A stretch of 64,000 bases of DNA from Spisula solida. Taxonomy: Eukaryota; Mollusca; Bivalvia; Venerida; Mactridae. Below are positions 13,701 through 25,700 of this stretch, one piece after another (position 1 is the first letter of the stretch; every line of letters starts with the position of its first letter). The stretch spans positions 16,560,501 through 16,624,500 of the forward strand of contig OX365945.1 in NCBI GenBank assembly GCA_947247005.1. Reading direction: 5' to 3'. Made by a program: the position numbers and the translations under genes. The notes beneath the pieces are model-generated. The model saw only the letters and a list, made by a program, of their open reading frames with translations, was not told the origin of the DNA and made no database searches.

Positions 13701-14070
13701 ACTCACTCCTGATAGAGTTCATTAAGTCGATTCATCGGCTGAACAGGCTGGGGCCGTCCACGCCATTGGCTAAGGTCATATTGGAAATGTTCTCATCTAC
13801 TTGCGGTTCTTATTGTAAACACAGGAAAGCTGATTTGGGTTACGGTTGTTTACAAACAGCCTACTACATGTAAAAGTTTCGAAACCTAACGAAAAAGACT
13901 ATTATATTACGTGTATACCTATCTCTGTATATCCTCAACGCTTCACTGAAGTTTGTGTCAGTAGTACTTTCCTCTCCGGCTTCACCAGTATCAGAGTTTG
14001 CAAATAACACCGCGCTCGCAAACACGCAAATTATATATATTCTCGTTGGTGTCATCTTTTTTAAAAACAA
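1799..14070 (-). CDS. Copy A: CBM9-like (DOMON-type) domain protein with N-terminal signal/anchor, 11 exons
   Basis: Exons in transcript order: 14070-13919, 13299-13130, 12599-12462, 10169-10147, 9579-9548, 9182-9016, 8579-8468, 7621-7579, 4991-4921, 3617-3515, 2005-1799. All introns are GT-AG and the phases match. The exons total 1218 nt, giving 405 residues plus a TAA stop. Residues 11-24 are a short hydrophobic stretch, followed by an acidic linker. The CBM9-like domain runs from about residue 74 to the end: ITIDGHLDDPAW at 86-97, then ETDFW, a PDGSFHNYKEMEINVLNTTW motif, VWFFNFAR, DWWSWQP and FGLVQFK. These motifs are typical of CBM9-like proteins; sugar binding is inferred and no ligand is shown. 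Compared with copy B, exon 1 has lost about half the membrane segment and the linker, so this product may be secreted. Conserved upstream sequence (14071-14530) matches that of B. MITEs and a SINE sit in the introns. Confidence 0.9.
2028..2998. mobile_element. 971-bp TA-flanked MITE, mariner-like termini
   Basis: The ends are inverted repeats: cgaggggtgatcaacaaata at the left, and tatttgttcacccctcg at the right. TA flanks both sides (2026-2027 and 2999-3000). Gene B has the uninterrupted site at the same intron position, with a single TA. This shows insertion after the A/B duplication. No transposase frame is visible, so it is non-autonomous. TA targets fit Tc1/mariner-type transposition; the superfamily is inferred. 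Confidence 0.88.
3885..4020 (+). mobile_element. SINE fragment, same family as 12822-13012
   Basis: It begins inside the B-box-like part (gattcgatccctggccgcg) and continues through the same tail as the SINE at 12822-13012, including the gacgaaataaaaa and tgctagacgctcagca words. The 5' tRNA part is missing. It lies in the intron between exons 9 and 10 of gene A. Confidence 0.7.
4160..6085. repeat. Internally duplicated intron block of gene A
   Basis: Sequence at about 4168-4290 recurs at 5740-5860. Sequence at about 4540-4630 recurs at 5988-6080; both contain gaccgggaagcgctttgctt. Gene B has the first block once, at 18838-18920. The block was therefore duplicated inside A, around the MITE at 5079-5690. 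Exon 9 (4921-4991) lies within it. Confidence 0.7.
5079..5690. mobile_element. MITE with about 27-bp terminal inverted repeats
   Basis: The left end reads gagccagtctccaggaaaa and the right end reads tttttcctggagaccggctc, a near-perfect inverted repeat. The interior (about 610 bp) has no coding frame. A related element with the same kind of ends is at 33178-33551. The superfamily is not assigned. Confidence 0.75.
6141..6880. repeat. Three diverged tandem repeats of about 240 bp
   Basis: Units run from about 6141-6360, 6383-6600 and 6652-6880. Each starts near a tttttatag/ctttgtttct-like word, contains an acgg-t-cgaa segment, and ends near caatgg...catggcct. The third unit is the most diverged. 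They lie in the intron between exons 8 and 9 of gene A. No coding sense is seen. Confidence 0.7.
7999..8210. repeat. Recent 106-bp tandem duplication
   Basis: 7999-8104 and 8105-8210 are almost identical; the visible difference is gagaataagg versus gagagtaagg. It lies in the intron between exons 7 and 8 of gene A. The near identity implies a very recent event, or a polymorphic or assembly-sensitive site. Confidence 0.9.
10529..11420 (+). mobile_element. Pogo/Tigger-like non-autonomous element
   Basis: It starts with cagtaaactccctgaaaact directly after a TA, followed by several accgga/ccggactccc repeats. It ends with ccataaaaccg...ggtccggttttga, an imperfect inverse of the start. A second copy begins at 36152. 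TA-flanked CAGT termini and this repeated ccgg pattern resemble pogo/Tigger elements. No transposase is visible. It lies in the intron between exons 3 and 4 of gene A; the matching intron of gene B is much shorter and lacks it. Confidence 0.65.
12137..12416 (+). repeat. Third copy of the arm of the 28.7-29.8 kb palindrome
   Basis: The stretch from caaagggattcgac to gataaagaagagaac is clearly similar to 28730-29055, in the same orientation as the left palindrome arm. It lies just upstream, in + coordinates, of exon 3 of gene A. The gene B intron does not contain it, so it moved in after the A/B duplication or was lost from B. Confidence 0.75.
12822..13012 (+). mobile_element. tRNA-derived SINE (family 2)
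   Basis: An A-box-like tagcctagtggttgcgcg is followed about 35 bases later by a B-box-like gggatcgaccac, then a conserved non-tRNA tail. Related pieces are at 3885-4020 (tail) and 52425-52485 (tRNA part, minus strand). It is inserted between exons 2 and 3 of gene A, where gene B has no equivalent. Confidence 0.8.
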
Positions 14071-16700
14071 TTAACGTTATGATTTAACTAACTGCTTATC
14101 ATGAGTTTATTCCCACACTGACCTAGCACGCAATCAACGGCTCTTTTCAATGTGTGCGTTTGGCATAAACATTTATCTCAATTGACATGTATTGCAAACC
14201 AATATGTCACGTGGGTACGTCCTACTTCTCTTATCTTGACTTACAAGCTTGCGTGCTAAATTTCATCTCCCGCGTATACAGCTTGCATGTATCATGTGAA
14301 CAAATAAATTATACTTATTAGCATCATAAGAAAAGTGCAATAATCGCACTAAGATACTACATGTACATATGTGTTTAATCAAATATTTTCGTCGTTATCT
14401 AGATAAATGCTATCCCGTGGTAAAATAGTTTCGTCGTTATCTAGATAAATGCTATCCCGTGGTAAAATATTTTCGTCGTCATCTAGATAAATGCTATCCC
14501 GACGTCTAGTGATTAGGATGCCTGCATTAGAAAATGATTGATGCACCCCTTTTAAGATCACTAAAGATCACATGTACGGAATGTACCCAAGACCTAAAAG
14601 TGCTGTTACAATCATTATGGTACTTGTGTAAACCCATATATTGCTTCAGACGTACGTATTTGATGCATCCTCATACGTCAGTGGTAAGTCAAGTTCCTAG
14701 ACACCATGTTTCATAAATCGGCGCTAGTGGGCGATAATGACTTTATCAGTTGTTTCTTAGGCCTTTCTTATTTAAAAAGGTATCACTTTGTGGCTCCAAT
14801 ACTCCAGAAATGTGTCTAACAACTACTAGTACTTATATTTCCGGTTAAATACGTCATATTAGTACAAAATGACATTAATATTTTTCTGACAAAAGGCACA
14901 AACCAACGGGTCATGTTCTAAAATATTATTGCCAGCTTTAACACGTCTCTGAAAGCCTCGATATGAAGTAAAACAAGACATTGCAAAACTTAAACAATGT
15001 TTTTTGTTTCTCCTAAAAAGTTTAAAAAATACGACGTTTTGACTGTCCGACGACTATATGCTTATACAATCCAATTTCACTTCAACCGTGTTATGTAGTA
15101 AAGGTGCTCATGGACCCTAGACGACTATCAAAGTATGAACTATTTAAAACCGATGGAACTCGTTCAAAGAATAACTTGTAAAACATGTGTCATGATAAAG
15201 ACAAAGTTATAAGTATAAACACAGTACACATAAAACAAACGTTTACATAATATTATATCAAAAAGCAAAAGCAACAAATCAAAAATAACATTCAGTTATT
15301 GACGGCGAATTGTAACCAATTGACATGGTAAGAATTTATCAAATACCAGTGCTAATTTGCTTTTCTTCAGGCACATGACAAGTGTAATTAATTCCAAGAA
15401 ATCTTGCCAAGTAAAATGGTTGAAAAACGACGATAACAGGATGGAAACATTATTAATATGATACAATGACACTCAGATTCTATATAAATATAGCATCAGT
15501 CCAGATCGGTTGATTCCGGAGAACCCCTCATAGTGCTAAGTACCTTCAGTACTTGCTGTCGTACGTTTCATTAGGCCTACATGTAACACAAACAACAACA
15601 ACATAAACAAACAGCAAACCTTTATTAACTCATATCATGGTTTAAACTGACATACTAGTAAATAATTCATAAATGTTGATACTAATTGTCAACGGTGAAG
15701 ACGACAGAGATCGTAGTTATATGAAGGCATTAGATATATTCGTAAATCATTTTAGCAAACAGGATACACGTGCATTAAGTTATATTTTTATATATTTATT
15801 TTATTTTCCCTGATGAACGCTAGTTTTAATTACATTTATCAAGATTTCATTTGATCGAGAATCTAGTTTCAGATATCGGCGCTAGAGGGCAAGAATTACT
15901 TTATCATTTTTTCTTAGGCCTTTCTTATTTTAAACTGTACTACTTTGTGGCTCCAATTAGTCCAGCTATATGTCTAACAACTACTAGTACTTATATTACC
16001 AATAAAATTCTTCCTGTTAGTACAGAAATTCATTATAGTTAATGTTTGTCCTGACAGAAGGCAAAAGGTCATTTTCTAAAATATCATTGACAGCCTTAAC
16101 ACACCTCTCACAGTCAGGAAATGAAGTAAAACAGGACATTGCAAAACTAAAACAAAGTTTTTGTTTGTCCTGAAAAGTTGGAAAACTACGACGTTTTCAC
16201 TGTCCGACGACTATATGCAAATACATTGAATTTCCAAATTCACTTCAGTCGTGTTATGTAGGTAAGGTGCTCATGGACCCTAAACGCCTATCAACAAGTA
16301 TGAAATATTTAAAACCGATGGAACTCGTTCAAATAATAACTTGTAGAACCTGTGTCATGATAAAGACAAAAGTAAATTTATAGCTATAAGTAAAACACAG
16401 TAAAACATTCAATATACATCTACATAATATTATATAAAAAAGAAAAAGAACAAATAAAAAAGAACATTAAGTTTTAGACGCCGAGTTGTAACCAATTGAC
16501 ATGATAAGAATTATTCAGTACCAACCACTACTCGTTTGCTCTTCCACAGGCACATGGCATGTGGACTTAATTCCAAGAAATCTGACCAAGTAAAATTGTT
16601 GAAAAGCGACGATAGCAGGATTAAAACATTATGAATATGATAAAACGACACTCAGATTCTATTCTGTTGAAGGAGCAAAATGTACATTTTTACATCATCG
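14071..16700. other. Spacer between genes A and B: A upstream region plus two copies of the 3' flank
   Basis: 14071-14530 is the upstream region of gene A and matches 26983-27430 upstream of gene B, so it probably holds shared promoter elements; no clear TATA box was identified. 14640-15490 and 15700-16680 are both copies of the gene 3' flank. The first stops just short of where exon 11 would begin. 15500-15700 is unique. The arrangement fits unequal crossing-over. Confidence 0.7.
14387..14512 (-). repeat. 3 x 42-bp minisatellite upstream of gene A
   Basis: Three units start at 14387, 14429 and 14471, each tttcgtcg-t-atctagataaatgctatcccg. The 42-bp period keeps frame, and the minus strand reads as 14-residue repeats of the type LPRDSIYLDNDENI inside a 60-residue open frame. 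At the matching place upstream of gene B (27328-27408) there are two units, and that frame is interrupted by TGA. It is therefore probably non-coding. Confidence 0.8.
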
Positions 16701-19700
16701 TTATGTAAACCACACATATCTGTCCTGTTTTATATATCCTGTAGGGAGACCAGAATCTAGATTGGATGTAACAACAGCTTCAAACGTAGTGCCGGCATGT
16801 GCAACAGTGATGGTAATATTATTCACACAGTCATGTGAAAGGATTTTCGGAGCCATATCAAGACTCTGTAGATCATCAGAGAACATTCCATTCAACGCTT
16901 TGTATTTCTGGAATATAATTGTACATGTATATTACAAATCGCAGATTTTTTTCTGAGTGATCTACTCTTCCCAGATACACAGATATTTCTATGACTAATA
17001 CTATCATCTTATTTCATATTGATACTACCGGTCACATGATCACCCAGTCCTGGTGCTCCAATTACACATATTGAAGCAATGAATCTATATACCAGTATTA
17101 CTGGGCTTTAAGCTACTTTTGCCTGTAATTTTGATTAGACTAAACTAATCACGATTGAATGAGATCGATATTTTCGGCATTCAGATCATTTTTAGTCGCA
17201 TTTCTGTTATTAATTGAAAAAATCAGAATGGCCATTATGTCATATTGCAGATAAATAAATCATACGTGTTCTGCATGAAACATTTCCAGCAATGCTCTGT
17301 ACATGTGCCATTTGCCAAAGTTAAAACTTGTCTCATTCACGTCTCGCTTAAACTGGACCAAGCCGAACCTGAAACAAAATGCAAAGGATTGTTGCGTAAT
17401 AATGAAGAAATAAGTTCAGATAAAGGAATAAATATATAAAATATTAACTTTTGAAAATGACATCACTTCTGAGTGAGATTTATACAATGAATCTCCTGGT
17501 GAAATACTGGTAATTTCTATTATAATAACTGATATACATAATATACTACAACATATTTGCATACTACTTGCAATGTGCTCATTCAATTGTCACATGCCAT
17601 TTGTATGACAGAGATACATGTACATGTAATACTAAATGTGATAAAAACTGTAATGAGGTTGATTGTAAGCCATAATTAACCTGCTAGGAATATGAAGATT
17701 CACTGCATACATTGGTTGCCATGACCACCAGTCTGTAGGTTTGTCGTCATCCTGTGCAAACATAATTGAAATACATGTATCCCATTACACTTTCAATTAC
17801 TCTTTAACATGTCAGTATGATTGTTTATGGCGTATACGCACATTTCTGTGTGACGTCACAAGCACCTGTAATTGTTTATCTGCATATATGTTTGGATGGC
17901 AGAAATGGGCCAGGTGGACATGTTGACAAGAGCTACTGACTACTGATCCTAACGTTGTGGGTTCGATTCCTCCTCCAGACGGTCAAAATTAGAAGTGCTT
18001 TTCAGTGTTTCCCACCCAACATAACTGAAATCACTAACAGTCTTTAGGACGAGACGTTAAGTGAGGTCCCGTGTTTGATGCTTTACGTCAGGCACGAAAA
18101 AGAACTAGGGCTGCTTCTGGAATTGGGGCATCTTCTGCATCAACAGATGTCAAGTTTAAATAGTTGTTAAAACAGGGAACATCAGATTAGAAAAGTATTT
18201 TTACATAATCAAAATATGAAATTAAAGAGTTTTCTACCGATATAAGATATTTGTAAATTGTACGAAAACTAAATTAGTAATCTCAAATTTAAGATTACTA
18301 GTTTTAAGTCAATATCAATCGTATATTTCCTGCTATCCAGATAAAATCAATAATCCATATCTTGATGATATATAATTATTGTTACTATTTTTAGAACATA
18401 AACAATAATATGAAATGTGCCTATATAGTCAGCCATACCAATATTACGCGAATAGTTGAAATTTTTTTTTGCAATTCACCAATTCGCGAGGCAGTATCTT
18501 TAAAATGCACAACATTGCATTTCTTCTGACAGTAAAAGTGTTTGTACATAATATGAACTAAGGCATGGCCTATAACGGAGATTTTTTCTTTCTTAATTAA
18601 TACATTAATGTAGATTGTATGTATCTATGTATGTTCAGCTTACATGAAAAACATGTATACATATTAACTACATATACTAACTTAAGGGTAAACAGGAATC
18701 AAAGCGCTGAAAGACCTGAGGTTGTTCAAATGTATGTCATTCTGATCACCCCTGCTTTATGCATTGCAATATTTACCTTAGACAAACTGAAATGACCTTT
18801 CTTTCACGATTAGAATAAATGCATGCAGGGAAAGTACAATTCAAACAGTTTTCTGCAGCCAGAAAATTTGCTAGTATTGCTTAGGCTGTGTTTTTTTGCA
18901 GTTCGGATGCTGATCAAAAAGATAACATTAAGTCGGACAGGGAAGGCAGCACTCAACTTAACAAGTCGAGCACAGAAACCTAAGAATATACAAGGCACAA
19001 TGCCCGACACCCAGCCGAGCGAAAAATAATCCGCCAAAATCACAGCTGTCCAAAATCTGAATGAAACAGTTTCAGCAATCAAAAGGCTGAATGCCCTCTC
19101 AGAATGACCATGTTTCAACAGTAAACGGCGGAAAGATACAGTAATAAATAAAAACTGAAAGCCCCGGCCGGATGACTTAGTTTCAACAAGCAACAAGCCT
19201 TAGTCGAGCGTAACCAAGAACGACCTAGCTCCAATAAGCTTAACACCCCCAGCTGAATGACCCACTTTAAACAATAATTTATTAGTATGCCAAAGTGAAC
19301 AACCACGCTACATAACCATTCCGGTGTATGTTTAAATTTATTAGTCAGAATAATAAGCCAAAAATTTCAGAAATGTGTAATATCGGATACTGCGACAGAC
19401 TTGAATTGACACACAAACCTTGAAGTTGTCGGTTATGGTTGGGGGTCCTCACGATTCGTGAAAATTTGGGACTTATATTTATATTTAATGTTACGCACGT
19501 GCGTACATCAGTATCACTGGCTATATACACCCCTGACTGACTGACTATATGTAACAGTTTATACAGCATAGTACATGGTACCATCTGTGGGAACGTTAAT
19601 AATACAACAGGGTTAGAAAAGTATGTAGCCGGACCAGGGCTCAAACCCGGAACCATTTGATAAGAAGGGCGAAAGCTGTACCGAGTGAGCTAAGCGGATG

Positions 19701-22700
19701 CCTACACAGTTCTCCCCCTTATCAGTAATTTAAAAAAATCCTATACTGGCTCCAGGCATCCTACAGACAGACACTTTTAGCATATTTTTCAGGGAAATTC
19801 TTAACTCTCATTTGAATGAAGCTAGTAACAAATAATTTCAGTTAAACCCCTTTCACAATTGACGTGCGACGGGTCTACGATGTAAATTTGAGAATTATCG
19901 TGCGTCCGTCGTACGCCAGACTTAAGAAATTTCTGCACTGTGCGACCGTCGTGCGCCGGAAAACATAATCGTGGACAGTTTAATACTAGCATTTGGCAAG
20001 TTCCTATTTGCAAATATTTATTATTATTCGCAAATGAAGAGTTTGGTTGGACGTCTTGATTAATTATACCCAGCTGCTGAAACTTATGTTAACATTATTC
20101 GGGTCAAAACGGTCTTTGTTTGAATGTTTGTAATTTGCCATACATGTTTGATAGTTTGATGTATCATTTGATTGATTATGTCTTCTAACTCATATTCTCA
20201 TTGTATTTTGAAACCAGCTAATAGTTTGACAATGCATTTATCGTACGACAGACGAGCAACAACTGTTCATCGTAAGGCATTCGCGCGTCAATTGTTATGT
20301 CCTGCGGCCATCGCACAAACGTCATACGTCCGTCGTGTGACGGACGCACGATAGTTCCCAAAAATGCATCATTGAGCCGTGTCGCGCGTCCGTCGTGTGA
20401 CAATTGTGACTGCTCCATAAAATTACCCTTACCAGACGCAAATCTGTACATTTCGACGTAGATTCATAAGCGTCTTTTTTTAAATTGTGGTTTTAAGTTT
20501 AAATTTAACCTATAATGTTATTGTGAAGGCTTGCTGTCTTGATAGTATCATACACACGTCAAGTTGGTTAGACTATAGACGAGATGCTAACAGAGCGAAT
20601 ACTTTACCAACTGAGCTATCCAGGCATAAGTCAAACTTATTGGACGCGTAAAGTTTACACTGTAGCGGCTCAGTTGAAAAATTAAAAACTGGTCAAGCTG
20701 GCCAAATACATTTCTCCACTAAGACCCCATCAGTAATTAAATTCTGTACACAATATTACAATAATCTCATACACATTGCTATTCAAAGCACAATACAGAA
20801 GAGTCATTTTACATTTTGTTTTTGGTACAAACTGGGACGAATAATTTCGGTCCTAGGTACGAATAGGAACGGGATCGACAGGAACTTGTCGATTTGTAAA
20901 GTGTAATTTTAGATCTGCATTATTTTAGCTAACATAAAAAGATAGAAGTAACTTTATGCGCTATGTACAAAGTGTCGATATTTAATTAACCTGTCCTCGT
21001 ACGTCATTTCCGAATACTGACGACACCGGAAATACATTGTTTTTAATGCATTAGTGGTTGCGCAGAACTTCGGCCGATGACGGAAAGACCCGAGTAGTTA
21101 CGAATCGGTACGGTTCGAACGACCTGTATAGGCTGCTGATTTAGGAAAAAAGTCAAACTCCGACGTTAAATTAATATATAATGGAATGGTTGTCAAACAT
21201 ATATGCATGGTGAAGTCTCGTTAGGGTCTCGAGAAGATGAAGTTGTAATTTGCGTCTTCCCTGCAATAACTAAGTAATTAACGAGAGTGTCCAACTTAAT
21301 CCAAAGAGAATTATTTATATGTGATGTATTTGAACACCATTAAAATTGTTTTAAGTATTTGTTGGCAGTTTACCTTCTCATACTCCCCGTCTATAATTTT
21401 GAAATGGTATTGTGGTCTGAAATATAGGTATACAATATAAACATATAAATTACTTGTTATTTATACAGTTTATAAATTGAAAAGTACTGTTACGTATTGT
21501 CGTTCAGTTTCTGCAAATCTAGAAATCTGTTTAAGCAATTGTATCAATATATACGTAGTAGTACATATATGGTAAAGGAACCAATGACAATCATATCACA
21601 TATACTTTTGTGCATTTCACGTTGCAAAATTTATATTTTTTGTATTGTGTACACATATTTGACTGTGGTGCTTTAAGTTTCAAGCTGTACATATGATCAA
21701 CAATATTGTAACGTTAGCATCATGATTGTATGTAGATTCGACACTGAACCGTTTGATGAACACTGATGCGTCATTGCTAAAACAAACCACTAACATTTAT
21801 ATGTGTTTATGAAATTACGTGAACGCATTCAGTAATTTGACTGATAGTTCGTCAAACATTGTGTTGTGTTGCTCACGTTCCAATGTTGCTCTTCCGTTTC
21901 GTTAAGCATTCATTTTTCACCTATCTAAAATTATGCTGTCAAGTTTGCTATTTCAATATTGCTTTTGTCCAATTCACATTAATGTGCTCCATGCTCCGTC
22001 GCTTATGCTTTTATGGCCCTACATGTTTGTATGAACTAATATGATTGAAAACATATTTAAAACAACCGTGTTTGTACATGTATACAATACCTAGTAATTG
22101 GGAGACTTGTCAAGTGATAATTTTGCGTTCATACAGTATGCTTGGAGTACCAACACGGCAAAGTGTATGGTTTTATTGTGTATTTTTGTACCTGGCAAAA
22201 TTGAAGAACCACACTTCATCTTCTACAGGCTCGGGATTAGAACGAGTTGTGTGTTCGGCAAGGTTGTCAAATGAGAATGACCATTCTGCAGTCCAAAATG
22301 TCCCTGTGGTGGAATTACGATTTATTTAAGCAACGTTTTGGATATAGTTATCGTTGGAAAAACATACTAGATCTACTTATGCAAGTTAAAACTATATACG
22401 TATACTATTTATGTTTATGATATGTTTTATATCAATTGGATTCAAATTGAGTAGAGAATTCCAACAATACAGAGCACTTTGCATGTTTGATTTGTTATCA
22501 GTTTCAAAAGCATGTTTAAATTGGTTGAATGTCACCATAAGTAGTGACCTTTGCTGTAATACATACGTGCAATTTGTCTAGTTCCAAATCTCTGTTGTTT
22601 CGTCAATTTATTTGGAAAAAAACACCAAACTTTGAAGCATTACTTTTTTACTCGACATGACATTTGAGTATACTAAAGTATACACCATTCTGCATATTAA

Positions 22701-25700
22701 GAATATCTGACGTATTTTTACACAATAAAGGACACTATATCTGACCTGTTGTATTTGGATTGTTAACGGTTCCATCAGTATAAGTCGCCTTCTCCTGACC
22801 ACTCTCCCAAGACTCGTTGAATGCCGACCAATCTCCGACGAAGTCCATGTATGCTGCATTCATTGCCAAATCCCACGTAGTATTAAGGACATTGATCTGC
22901 ATTTCTTTGTAACTGAAGGACATGAAAAGGGAATAGAATATGTACACAAAATTATAATCTTCCAAACCTGGAACGAACGTCCTTGATCGCTTGCATAAAC
23001 TATGACAAGGATCCATGTTTGCCTCTGAGGCTCTGTGGTTAGCGCGCTTGCCGTCTAATCTGGCGACCCGGGTTTAAATCCAGGTGAAGCCACACATATC
23101 CTACCATGTTTCACCAGAAAGCTGACTGGCAAATAAAGGCTATGCTCGGCAGTTTAAGTACACATGTGCCGTCACAGCTGTGGTTAGACATTCACCCGTT
23201 CGTATTTAATATTTTGCAATAAAACAAAACATACTTTATTCATTTAACCAGCGATACCTTTGCCAGTGCGTTTAGTTGCAGGACTACGTACAATTGCATA
23301 CTTACATATGTGTCGTTCATTAATGAAGTTTAGAAGTAGTATTGATTACGTCCCCTTGATCACTAAGTTACTTAAACGTTATAGTACGACAGGGCACCAG
23401 ACTAGTTTAGAAGTACATGAACTGTTATCATAATATTATTCACGTCTTTTAAACATTCTATTTGACAATGGTGATATTGGTAAATTTTAAGACTTGTGTA
23501 CCTACTTGTGAAAACTTCCATCTGGAACAATGAAAACCTGAAATACCCGAGTAAACATATTTGTCATTCTCACCTTATTGCCTTGAATTGTTTTACAAAT
23601 ACAAAATTATAGAAAAAAACAGCGATACAACACTCTTCATGTGTACCTAATGTATTTCATGTCTGATTCGGAATGCAAGAAAAAGAAACACTTCGTGAGA
23701 GGTGGGACCAGATTAAACCCATTATATGTACTCTAAATATTTTTCCTTGCTCAACCATATACATTGAAACCTTATATAATAGCACAGCAAATACCAATCA
23801 GCCACGTGTAAAATATGTTTTAATGTTTTATTATCGGTGCTGTATATCAAAACACAAATTTCGTTTTTAAAGATTTTTTAATAAACTCTATGCCAAATGA
23901 ACAGCCTGTGTTAACTGTTCCTGCGGTGGTGGAAGACCCGTGGTCCCTTTCTAACATTATATTTGATCAATCCTTTCAGTCTATATAGTCTAAACCAGTC
24001 CCTGGTTTGGATTTTAATGATATTCATCAGCTTAAGTCAGTTTTAAAATTAAGAACTTAGGTTGAATGCGGTCAGATTACATAACACTTGCAATATCGGT
24101 TGATTTATGGGTTGCATAATTTATAATAGCGCTTTTACAAATCGATAACCTGTTTGTAAACATTACAGTCTTCTGTATATAGCTCTCTTGAACCTGATTT
24201 CATGTATAAGTACAAACATATGCTCAGGTATTAAATAAAAACGTAGTAAATGTAGGATGTCAATTACCTCAAATGCGTTTTCCTGATAAACTGAAATGTA
24301 GAACAGAATACTGTATAGGGCGCCGTTTATTAATTCAAACATAAAACTCAAATAAATATCTTGATACTAAAAATGTTCAATTATTTTCTGATATTAGAAA
24401 CTTGATAGATATCAGGACGTCGATTTATTATATCAGGAAATGATACTCTATTATTATAAAACAACAAGTTTCAAGTTTTATTAGCAATATTGGCAAAATA
24501 CATGTATAATGCCATTGGCAAATTTACAACAAAGACTCGTAAATATATGACATATGATTTTACAGAGGTATATAACAATTTACGAAGCAACTGTATGAAT
24601 GGCTACAGAGCGTCTTAACATACCATTATAGGTAATATGTAGCTAAATTTTAAATGGTATGAGTACTAAATTTAGCTAAAATTTAAATGGTATGAGTACT
24701 ATTAACCAGAACATGATAATATTTATTGTCAAGCTATTCTTGCAAAGATTCGCTAAATACTGTGAGAAAGAAACGCTTTAATGTTACTCATGAAAGTGTA
24801 AACTTATTTATTTTTAGGTACCAATGACTGCTTTACTGGGTTACTCATCAGTATTCACGGCTACTTCATGGATTGTGAAATAACTTAAAATTGCTTTTAC
24901 GATGTAACGTAGACATTCCATATTCATTCTTGATAAATTGCTTTTTTCCTTTTGGCTACATTGTCTATTATGTTATTCATGTTAAAATAAAATATTATAT
25001 TTTCAAAATCAAGAATGCTTTGGATCTACGTAGGAGAAAACACGAAAAAAACTGTCTGAAAACTACTCTTTACTTATGGAAAAACAAGCTTTTTAAACTT
25101 CAGATTTGGTCAACATGACCACTTCCGATGTTCATGAAAATATACTCATAAGAAGCACATTGAGATGCAGATTTCAAATATGCACGAGTGTTTTAAGGTA
25201 GTAAGTGCTTAAGGTCGTCTCTAGCACTTACGACCTTCTCATTCTAAAGATACAGATTTCAAATATGCACGAGTCTTTTAAGGTAGTGAATGCTTAAGGT
25301 CGTATGTAGCACTTACGACCTTCTCATTCTAAACCAGCGATATAATTTGTTCTGTTCCTTATAATATGATCTTACCATGCGATTCGTCCTCTGTGATACT
25401 TCCCCAAAAATCTGTCTCTTCCATTCTTGCTCCGATATATACTCTTTCATCATTCCAGCGTACCTTCACTTTTGTATTGAAACGCGGTGTTTGATAATCC
25501 GGTCCCCGTATGTCTGTAAAATCAGAGATAAATGACATACAATGTTTTACGTAACAATGTATATAATGTTTTATTGGAGTTTACCTGTAATGTATGATTC
25601 ACATATTAAACCAGTCTGCATTCAAGTATTTCAGCTTATATTAAATACTGTAGCGCACAGACAAGCCAAAGCCACACAGAAACGGCCATCCATACAAGAG

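Noticed and set aside
18810..19196. 128-residue minus-strand open frame
   Set aside because: It runs across the gene B-specific insertion, has no recognisable domain, and lies in an intron on the same strand without good splice context.
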